Of a DNA stretch of 7,096 nt, positions 1 through 4,984 are shown piece after piece. The stretch comes from Actinomycetota bacterium (GTDB lineage Bacteria; Actinomycetota; Actinomycetes; Nanopelagicales; Nanopelagicaceae). The stretch is taken from positions 1-7,096 of the forward strand of contig CANKCX010000039.1 in NCBI GenBank assembly GCA_947480375.1. Direction: 5' to 3'. The notes beneath the pieces were generated by a model, which saw nothing but the letters and a program-made list of their open reading frames with translations, was not told where the DNA came from and searched no databases. The position numbers were made by a program, and so were the translations under genes. Within the stretch, counting starts at the first letter, position 1. Every line of letters begins with the position of its first letter.

Positions 1-44
1 TGGCCTTCGGTTACTGATTCTGAAGTGAAGAGGCGTTTAGTCAT
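1..44 (-). CDS. metK: S-adenosylmethionine synthetase, N-terminal 14 codons only (cut by window edge)
   Basis: The ATG at 44..42 opens a frame reading MTKRLFTSESVTEG, with the next codon starting CA (His). SESVTEGH is the strongly conserved N-terminus of MetK, which makes S-adenosylmethionine from methionine and ATP in the cytoplasm; the His that follows is an ATP-site residue. The remaining ~380 residues lie beyond the left edge. Only four bases separate the coaBC stop from this start, and a weak AGG at 55..53 is the only ribosome-binding candidate, so translation is probably coupled to coaBC. coaBC followed by metK is the usual actinobacterial order. The fragment is very short, but the motif and context together make the call firm. 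Confidence 0.88.
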   Translation of the reverse strand, partial: MTKRLFTSESVTEG

Positions 45-48
45 TGGT

Positions 49-1239
49 TTAGCCTAACTTATTTCGGGCGTGATCTAATAAAAGATCAGCGAGCGTGTCT
101 TTATCTTGGATATCGCACTTCAATGTGCTTCCATCAGAATTGATTAATACCCCTGAAGTTTGATCTTTTCCAAAGATCGCCCCATCAGTTACATCATTTA
201 GGTAAAGAAGATCAGCACCTTTATTTGTCAATTTAACTTTGGCAGCTTCTATATCAATTGCGCCAGTTTCCGCCGCGAAAGCCACGAGGATTTGATCCTT
301 CCGCTTATTTGATGAGGCTTGCGCCAATAAATCTTCGTTCTGAGTAAGTTCAATCGTTTGCAGTTGTGACTTCTTTATCTTCTGCGAAGACGGTGCAAGT
401 GGTCTGGCATCGGCCACCGCTGCCGACATAAACAACACATCACACGAAGGAAATTCTGCCACTAGCGCTGATTGCAACTCTTGAGTGGATGAAACCTCTA
501 GCGTTCTGATGCCATCAATCTTAGGTAAGTGCGAGTTGGCTGAGATTAAAGTTACCTCAGCGCCACGATTTCTTGCCGCCTTCGCAATTGCATAGCCTTG
601 TTTTCCGCTTGAATTATTACCAATATAACGAACGGGATCAAGCGCTTCACGAGTGCCACCAGCAGTTACTAAAATCTTTTTGCCTAGCAAGTCGGAATTA
701 ATTTCTGCGAAAACACTTATCTCGTTGATAATCTTTGATATCTCTGGATAACGCCCGATTCCAAAATCTTCGCCGGTCATACGACCTTCATCGGGTTCGA
801 TTACCAAAAAATTGCGTTTCCGAAGTTTGGCAACGTTTTCCTGGGTTGCTGCATTGGACCACATCTCGGGATGCATTGCTGGCACAAAAACAATTGGTGC
901 AACCGAAGCGCTGATAACGCTAGTTAAAAGGTCATCGGCAAATCCATTTGCCACTTTGGCAATGAGATCAGCAGTTGCTGGGGCCACGACAATTAAATCT
1001 GCACCACGGGCCGCCTTGATATGTGGCACTTCATGAACATTGTTCCAAAGATTAGGATTTACCGGTCGACCAGAAAGAGCTTCCCACGTTGCGCTACCAA
1101 CAAAATTCAAACTACTTCTGGTTGGTATTACTGTGACTCCAAAACCAATATCCTGCAATCTACGCAAAAGCTCTGCCGATTTATATGCAGAAATCCCGCC
1201 GCCCACTCCGAGGATTAATTCACGACCCAAGAGTGTCAT
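49..1239 (-). CDS. coaBC: Bifunctional phosphopantothenoylcysteine decarboxylase / phosphopantothenate-cysteine ligase
   Basis: This cytoplasmic enzyme of coenzyme A synthesis joins cysteine to 4'-phosphopantothenate using CTP (CoaB), then decarboxylates the product to 4'-phosphopantetheine with FMN (CoaC). At 396 residues it has the full bifunctional length. The CoaC half (about 1-180) shows the flavin-binding GVGGGISAYK (11-20), the catalytic His73 in VPHIKAARGAD, VVAPATADLIAK (84-95) and PAMHPEMW (120-127). The His in PAMH replaces the Asn of E. coli PAMN; I recall this as usual in Actinobacteria. The CoaB half (about 186-396) shows VTAGGTREALDPVR (191-204), NNSSGKQG (208-215), SAAVADARP (272-280), the KIKK lysines (287-290), FAAET (321-325) and NDVTDGAIFG (348-357). 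The start fits the first beta strand RELILGV, although the nearest AGG is some 15 bases upstream. Gly156 sits where E. coli Dfp has the flap Cys158. It lies 31 bases after rpoZ and 4 before metK. Confidence 0.97.
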   Translation of the reverse strand: MTLLGRELILGVGGGISAYKSAELLRRLQDIGFGVTVIPTRSSLNFVGSATWEALSGRPVNPNLWNNVHEVPHIKAARGADLIVVAPATADLIAKVANGFADDLLTSVISASVAPIVFVPAMHPEMWSNAATQENVAKLRKRNFLVIEPDEGRMTGEDFGIGRYPEISKIINEISVFAEINSDLLGKKILVTAGGTREALDPVRYIGNNSSGKQGYAIAKAARNRGAEVTLISANSHLPKIDGIRTLEVSSTQELQSALVAEFPSCDVLFMSAAVADARPLAPSSQKIKKSQLQTIELTQNEDLLAQASSNKRKDQILVAFAAETGAIDIEAAKVKLTNKGADLLYLNDVTDGAIFGKDQTSGVLINSDGSTLKCDIQDKDTLADLLLDHARNKLG

Positions 1240-1270
1240 TTAAAAGTTAGCTACCTAAGATTTATAGGAA

Positions 1271-1549
1271 TTATTCGCCAGCGTTAGCTTCAGGAGCAAC
1301 AGGCTCCAGGTTTTCAATAGTTAGAAGTCCTTCGTTAATTTCACGAAGTGCAATTGAAAGTGGCTTTTCGTGGACATAGGTCTCGACAAGAGGACCAACA
1401 TATTCGAGCAGACCTTCACCTAGTTGTGAATAGTAAGCATTGATTTGGCGCGCACGCTTTGCAGCATAAAGAACCAGGCTGTATTTAGAACCAGCAGCAT
1501 CCAATAATTGATCGATTGGTGGGTTTGTAATGCCATCCATGGTTGTCAT
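1271..1549 (-). CDS. rpoZ: DNA-directed RNA polymerase omega subunit
   Basis: RpoZ is the small subunit that clamps the beta-prime C-terminus and helps assemble RNA polymerase. The 92-residue protein has the actinobacterial form: [12 protein letters not shown] near the N-terminus (6-17), [20 protein letters not shown] (21-40), then [17 protein letters not shown] and [16 protein letters not shown]. The KRARQIN segment is the family core. The last ~15 residues are acidic and low in complexity ([11 protein letters not shown]), as is common for this tail. The start at 1549 is supported by a strong Shine-Dalgarno site (AGGAAGG, six-base gap); a second ATG at 1540 (Met4) lacks one. rpoZ follows gmk, as in many bacteria, and here has the longest spacer in the window (59 bases), so it could also have its own promoter. 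Confidence 0.98.
   Translation of the reverse strand: MTTMDGITNPPIDQLLDAAGSKYSLVLYAAKRARQINAYYSQLGEGLLEYVGPLVETYVHEKPLSIALREINEGLLTIENLEPVAPEANAGE
1346..1359. repeat. 14-base direct repeat, copy inside rpoZ
   Basis: The plus-strand string AAGTGCAATTGAAA occurs here and again at 1586..1599, exactly 240 bases away. This copy lies in rpoZ codons for the conserved SIALRE segment, so its sequence is explained by protein conservation. The match may be chance. Confidence 0.35.
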
Positions 1550-1555
1550 AACGAG

Positions 1556-1562
1556 CCTTCCT
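1556..1562 (-). promoter_or_regulatory. Strong ribosome-binding site for rpoZ
   Basis: On the minus strand AGGAAGG sits six bases before the ATG at 1549, matching the anti-Shine-Dalgarno core at good spacing. It is the clearest ribosome-binding site in the window and favours Met1 over Met4. Most neighbouring genes lack a strong site and seem to rely on translational coupling, so rpoZ is probably initiated independently. Confidence 0.75.
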
Positions 1563-1585
1563 GTAGAGCAGTGATAAAACGCTGA

Positions 1586-1599
1586 AAGTGCAATTGAAA
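1586..1599. repeat. 14-base direct repeat, copy in the gmk-rpoZ spacer
   Basis: This second exact copy of AAGTGCAATTGAAA lies in the noncoding spacer upstream of rpoZ. Read on the coding strand it is TTTCAATTGCACTT and contains the palindrome CAATTG. It lies where a promoter or operator for rpoZ could be, but no regulator is recognisable and coincidence is a real possibility. Confidence 0.35.
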
Positions 1600-1608
1600 A
1601 AATTAGGG

Positions 1609-2490
1609 TTATTTCTTCCTTGAAGTGGCCAAGGATAGCAGTGCGGCGGCCACTTCTTCGACCTGATGATTTATGAGGACTTCATCGAATTCGCTGGCGC
1701 AAGCCATCTCCTCTTCGGCCAGGGCTAAACGAGCAGCCCTGCGCTCTGGGGAATCAGTCCCCCGGGCGGTCAATCTTTCTACTAAATGATCCCAAGATGG
1801 CGGAGCAATAAAGACCAAGAGTGCACTCGGCTCAACTTTTCGAATCTGTCTGGCACCAGCTATTTCGATTTCCAACACAACATGTTTTCCAAGTTTCCTT
1901 GCATCTTCTACTGAATTACGAATCGTTCCGTAGCGGGCGCCGGCAAATTCCGCCCATTCTAAGAATTCATTTTTCGAAATCAATTGATCAAACTTTTCAT
2001 CGGTAACAAAATGGTAATCATAACCATCGCGTTCGTTATCTCTTGGATCACGAGTTGTCGCCGATACGCTGATCCAAACCGAAGGATGGTTTCTCAAGTG
2101 CGAAGTGATTGTGCTCTTGCCAACGCCACCAGGGCCGGACATAACAATTAACGCACCTTCATTAATTGGAACTTTATTCAAGATCATCTCATTTCTGAGT
2201 TTGCGTAATTGGTGGATTCCTAAGCCGCCAATTCTACGCGTATCTGAGATTCCAGCTTTCGCCATAATTGTGAAGGTTCTACGAGCGCCGATGCCGGGGG
2301 CCGAATCCAATAATTCTGAAACCCGCATCCTTTGGATAGATTCCCTGCCATCGTTTATTACATCAAAGATTCCAATTTCACCCTGAGCAAGAGCTTGTTT
2401 AACACTGGCTCGCTCGCGACGCGCTATCACCGCTGATTCGCCAGCTGCTAACCGCTCTTCACGGCTTCGTATGGGCGGTCTGGTCGACAT
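1609..2490 (-). CDS. gmk: Fusion protein: actinobacterial integration host factor (mIHF) domain + guanylate kinase
   Basis: One uninterrupted 293-residue frame carries two proteins usually encoded separately. Residues ~1-102 match actinobacterial mIHF, a DNA-bending nucleoid protein: a charged N-terminal helix ([21 protein letters not shown]), then a helix-two-turn-helix with [14 protein letters not shown] (55-68) and [20 protein letters not shown] (83-102). Residues ~113-290 are guanylate kinase, which phosphorylates GMP to GDP with ATP: P-loop [10 protein letters not shown] (118-127), GMP-binding SATTRDPR (143-150), DGYDYHFV (155-162), [14 protein letters not shown] (176-189), [11 protein letters not shown] (207-217) and the lid [13 protein letters not shown] (243-255). 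Glu209 stands where Asp is usual in LEIDLQGA. Only about ten residues separate the domains, and neither has lost its core. Start: ATG at 2490, four bases after the pyrF TAG, with no clear ribosome-binding site. Met102 (ATG at 2187) could in principle start a stand-alone 192-residue kinase. Gene order pyrF-mihF-gmk-rpoZ is retained. I have a vague memory of similar long guanylate kinases in some Microbacteriaceae, which I cannot verify. Confidence 0.93.
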   Translation of the reverse strand: MSTRPPIRSREERLAAGESAVIARRERASVKQALAQGEIGIFDVINDGRESIQRMRVSELLDSAPGIGARRTFTIMAKAGISDTRRIGGLGIHQLRKLRNEMILNKVPINEGALIVMSGPGGVGKSTITSHLRNHPSVWISVSATTRDPRDNERDGYDYHFVTDEKFDQLISKNEFLEWAEFAGARYGTIRNSVEDARKLGKHVVLEIEIAGARQIRKVEPSALLVFIAPPSWDHLVERLTARGTDSPERRAARLALAEEEMACASEFDEVLINHQVEEVAAALLSLATSRKK

Positions 2491-2494
2491 AAAT

Positions 2495-3190
2495 CTAATT
2501 CAAACTATCTAGAATCTTTGCTGCGCCTTCGCTCATTGCAGTTAATGAAATCTTTGCAAGATCTGTAATTGGTCGACCGATTACAAGATAATTTGCTCCA
2601 GCACTTATCGCTTCGCTAGGAGTCATCACTCGTTTCTGATCTCCAAGTTCACCACCAATTGGCCGAACGCCAGGGGTAATAATTTCCAAGTTAGATCCAA
2701 CCCCCATTCGAATTTCACTAGCTTCGAATGGCGAGCAAACGATCGATCTAGCGCCATTAGAACTTGCTAACAGAGCGAGTTTGGTTGCTGTTTCTTGTGC
2801 GCTAGCGGCAAATCCAATTTCTTTTACATCGCTCTCGCCAAGTGAAGTTAAAACTGTAACAGCCGTAATTGAAATCTCCGGTGCAGCGTTGCTGGCCGCT
2901 TGAATCATGGCAGCGCCACCGCTTGCATGAACCGTAAGGAATTTCGGCTTCAAGTGTGCGACCGAAGAAACAGCGCCGGCCACTGTATTTGGAATATCGT
3001 GCAATTTGAGATCTAAGAAAACTTGAAAATCACCTGCACTATTGAGTTCATTCAGCCCTGCTGCACCAAACTTAAGAAAAAACTCTAAGCCAACTTTGTA
3101 GACCGAGATTGATTCATTTGTCGCACCAATCCAACTCTTTGCGGTCGTTAAGTCTTTGGTATCTAACGCGAGAATAATTGGTGAGTTCAT
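2495..3190 (-). CDS. pyrF: Orotidine 5'-phosphate decarboxylase (subfamily 1)
   Basis: PyrF converts OMP to UMP, the last step of pyrimidine synthesis, in the cytoplasm. The 231-residue protein is a TIM barrel of usual subfamily 1 length: ILALD (6-10), YKVGLEFF (31-38) with Lys32, the catalytic tetrad segment FLDLKLHDIPNTV (58-70; Asp60, Lys62, Asp65), VTVLTSLG (111-118), the phosphate-binding TPGVRP (172-177) and IGRPIT (204-209). The frame is open 21 codons further upstream (to 3253), but those codons lie inside pyrD. The ATG at 3190 has a good AAGGGA site nine bases upstream, and the conserved barrel begins at once. It starts one base after the pyrD stop and ends four bases before mihF-gmk. 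Mycobacterial and Streptomyces PyrF, as I recall, belong to the longer subfamily 2, so the subfamily 1 type here is notable. Confidence 0.96.
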   Translation of the reverse strand: MNSPIILALDTKDLTTAKSWIGATNESISVYKVGLEFFLKFGAAGLNELNSAGDFQVFLDLKLHDIPNTVAGAVSSVAHLKPKFLTVHASGGAAMIQAASNAAPEISITAVTVLTSLGESDVKEIGFAASAQETATKLALLASSNGARSIVCSPFEASEIRMGVGSNLEIITPGVRPIGGELGDQKRVMTPSEAISAGANYLVIGRPITDLAKISLTAMSEGAAKILDSLN

Positions 3191-3191
3191 A

Positions 3192-4127
3192 TTAAATATT
3201 CCCTTCACTGCGGTGCGCGTAACCAACGGCCTCTTGTAGTGAATCAAAACCATGACTTATCAACTCGTTCTTGAGCTCTTCTTTGATCTGCATGACCGCT
3301 GTTGGATTACCAAAGGTTGCAGTTCCGACCGAAACAGCTGAAGCGCCAGCAAGAATCAATTCAAATGCATCCCGACCGGATGCGACTCCACCCATGCCTA
3401 AGATCTTTACATGTGGCAAAGCTGAATGAACTTGATAAATAGCTCGTACTGCAACTGGCCTAATTGCCGGTCCTGATAATCCCCCGGTTTTGCCGGCTAA
3501 TTTTGGACGCATCGTATTCGTATCGATAACCATGCCAAGAACCGTATTAATCAGCGCTAATCCATCGGCACCTGCTGCTACAACTTCTTCTGCGATTTCA
3601 ACAATGCTTGTTACATCTGGAGTTAGCTTTGCGATAATCGGAAGCTCTCCCCCAATATTTCTGCGAACTGCCTCGATTGCTGCGCGTGCAGTAGTCGGAT
3701 GGCAAGCGAAAACTTGACCACGATTTTCTACGTTCGGACATGAAATGTTCACTTCTAGAGCGCTGATGCCGGAAACGGCTCGCAATTTACGAGCAAGAAC
3801 TGCATAATCTTCAACGCTCTCGCCCGCAATGCTTACAACAATTGTTGCTCCTTGATCTCGCAACCATGGAATGTCGTTCTCAAGAAATAGGTCAATTCCT
3901 GGTCCTTGTAAACCAATTGAATTCAACATACCGCTTGGTGTTTCGGCCATACGTGGCGTTGCACGACCTGATCGAGGCTTTAACATAATTGATTTTGTGA
4001 CTATTGCCCCAAGCTCGGAAATATCAAAAAATTGACTGAGCTCTTTTCCGGAGCCAGCACAACCGCTCGCAGTAAAAATTGGGTTTGAAAATTCTGCCTG
4101 CCCTAACTTCGTCTGATAGTTAAACAT
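3192..4127 (-). CDS. pyrD: Dihydroorotate dehydrogenase class 1B, catalytic subunit
   Basis: PyrD oxidises dihydroorotate to orotate with FMN; in class 1B the electrons pass through PyrK to NAD+. The 311-residue protein is an FMN TIM barrel without the N-terminal membrane helix of class 2 enzymes, so it should be cytosolic. Visible motifs: FTASGCAGSG (18-27), IVTKSI (42-47) with Lys45, NSIGLQGPG (69-77), EVNISCPNV (125-133) with catalytic base Cys130, IIAKLTPDV (164-172), ALINT (191-195), GGLSGPAIRP (215-224) and the phosphate-binding GMGGVASGRDA (244-254) and SVGTA (266-270). Cys as base, rather than Ser, marks class 1. The 1B assignment rests on pyrK lying directly upstream. The start overlaps the pyrK stop by one base (TAATG), a layout that should favour equal amounts of the two subunits. 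The stop is one base before pyrF. Confidence 0.96.
   Translation of the reverse strand: MFNYQTKLGQAEFSNPIFTASGCAGSGKELSQFFDISELGAIVTKSIMLKPRSGRATPRMAETPSGMLNSIGLQGPGIDLFLENDIPWLRDQGATIVVSIAGESVEDYAVLARKLRAVSGISALEVNISCPNVENRGQVFACHPTTARAAIEAVRRNIGGELPIIAKLTPDVTSIVEIAEEVVAAGADGLALINTVLGMVIDTNTMRPKLAGKTGGLSGPAIRPVAVRAIYQVHSALPHVKILGMGGVASGRDAFELILAGASAVSVGTATFGNPTAVMQIKEELKNELISHGFDSLQEAVGYAHRSEGNI
3200..3205 (-). promoter_or_regulatory. Ribosome-binding site that fixes the pyrF start
   Basis: AAGGGA on the minus strand, within the last codons of pyrD, lies nine bases before the ATG at 3190. It supports this start over the longer in-frame extension into pyrD. Confidence 0.65.
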
Positions 4128-4129
4128 TA
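4125..4129 (-). other. TAATG stop/start overlap between pyrK and pyrD
   Basis: The pyrK stop TAA (4129..4127) shares its last A with the pyrD ATG (4127..4125). With only a weak GGGG about ten bases upstream, pyrD is probably translated by reinitiation, which fits two subunits of one complex. Confidence 0.75.
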
Positions 4130-4984
4130 GTTAGCACCCCAAGTTCCCTCAGGAATTACGCGTTTGGCTCCCCATACAACATTGTCGCCATCAACAACTG
4201 GTCCATCAATACATGAACGAAGCATGCGAATTTGGCCATCTTCACCCTTCATAGGCAGTACACAGGTCATGCAAACGCCGATGCCGCAGGCCATTGATTC
4301 TTCGATTGCACATTGGTGCATGATTCCGAATTCACTTGAAATTTTATTAATCGCTTCAAGCATTCCCATCGGGCCACATGAATAAATGATGTCAATAGAG
4401 TTGGCCTCAATAATTCCAGGAATAACATCAGTTACTTTTCCGGTTATGCCTGTACTTCCATCTTCAGTAGCGATTGTTAAGCTGCTAACAGAACGCTTAC
4501 CATCTAGTGGGGCGTAAATTTTCATTGCAGTACTTGCTCCAAGAACCATATCTACACGGCAACCACGACTCTTTAAAACTTCAGAGAGTCCGAACAATGG
4601 AGCACTTCCATAACCGCCTCCAACAAGAAGGGCACGTACGGGTTGCGTTGGTATTCCAAAAGCAGTACCGAGCGGAGCAATTAAATCAACCTTAAAACCG
4701 GGATTTTGATTTGTTAACCATGTGCTACCTGCGCCGTGTGGAGCAACGACTATTTCAAGAAGCCCGCCTGTTACACCACGATCAAAGGTTCGATAAATAG
4801 CAAAGGCTCTTCGCAAAACCATCGCACTATTTGATCCACCAACAGCAATAGCAACGAAATTTCCTGGCTTTGCATGAGTAGCTAATTCCCCCACCTGGAA
4901 AACCATGTGGTGATATGCACCAACTTTTTTGTTGCTAACGATTTCTGCCCATACCTGGCTTGCACTCTTATTGATACTCGTCAT
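4127..4984 (-). CDS. pyrK: Dihydroorotate dehydrogenase electron transfer subunit (FAD / 2Fe-2S)
   Basis: PyrK takes electrons from the FMN of class 1B PyrD and passes them through a 2Fe-2S cluster and FAD to NAD+. Taking the ATG at 4984, the protein has 285 residues, slightly above the usual ~250-280. Visible parts: a ferredoxin-reductase-like FAD domain (about 10-105) with LRRAFAIYR (57-65) and APHGAGSTWL (81-90), an NAD-binding half with LLVGGGYGSAPLFGL (119-133) and YSCGPMGMLEAI (201-212), and the iron-sulphur ligands Cys233, Cys238, Cys241 and Cys258 in the pattern CxxxxCxxC...C. The usual RxFS/RxYS flavin motif reads RAFA here, with Ala62 where Ser or Thr is common. A GTG at 5002 would add six residues but has no ribosome-binding site; the ATG overlaps the carB stop as ATGA and is preferred. 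It lies between carB and pyrD, as in Bacillus. Confidence 0.94.
   Translation of the reverse strand: MTSINKSASQVWAEIVSNKKVGAYHHMVFQVGELATHAKPGNFVAIAVGGSNSAMVLRRAFAIYRTFDRGVTGGLLEIVVAPHGAGSTWLTNQNPGFKVDLIAPLGTAFGIPTQPVRALLVGGGYGSAPLFGLSEVLKSRGCRVDMVLGASTAMKIYAPLDGKRSVSSLTIATEDGSTGITGKVTDVIPGIIEANSIDIIYSCGPMGMLEAINKISSEFGIMHQCAIEESMACGIGVCMTCVLPMKGEDGQIRMLRSCIDGPVVDGDNVVWGAKRVIPEGTWGAN
4981..4984 (-). other. ATGA overlap of pyrK start and carB stop
   Basis: The pyrK ATG (4984..4982) and the carB stop TGA (4983..4981) share two bases. No clear ribosome-binding site precedes it, so pyrK is probably translated by ribosomes finishing carB. This decides the pyrK start. Confidence 0.75.

Noticed and set aside
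1240..1270. Short inverted repeat TTAG-GTAG-CTAA and a TATAAAT string between rpoZ and coaBC.
   Set aside because: A four-base stem with no T-tract is too weak for a terminator, and no -35 element accompanies the TATAAAT.
1550..1608. Possible sigma70-like promoter for rpoZ in the spacer (TTTTCA, 18 bases, TATCAC; or TTGCAC as -35).
   Set aside because: Each hexamer matches consensus only partly, and the TTGCAC candidate has no -10 at proper spacing. AT-rich spacers give such matches easily, so it is not listed as a feature.
1609..2490. The mIHF-Gmk fusion as a sequencing frameshift artefact.
   Set aside because: The frame is continuous through both domains with a plausible short linker and no stop. 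A single indel could join two genes only if the frames happened to fit, so the fusion is taken as real, though reads should confirm it.
3191..3253. 21-codon upstream extension of pyrF in the same frame.
   Set aside because: It lies within pyrD in another frame, has no family similarity, and the ATG at 3190 has a good ribosome-binding site and begins the conserved barrel.
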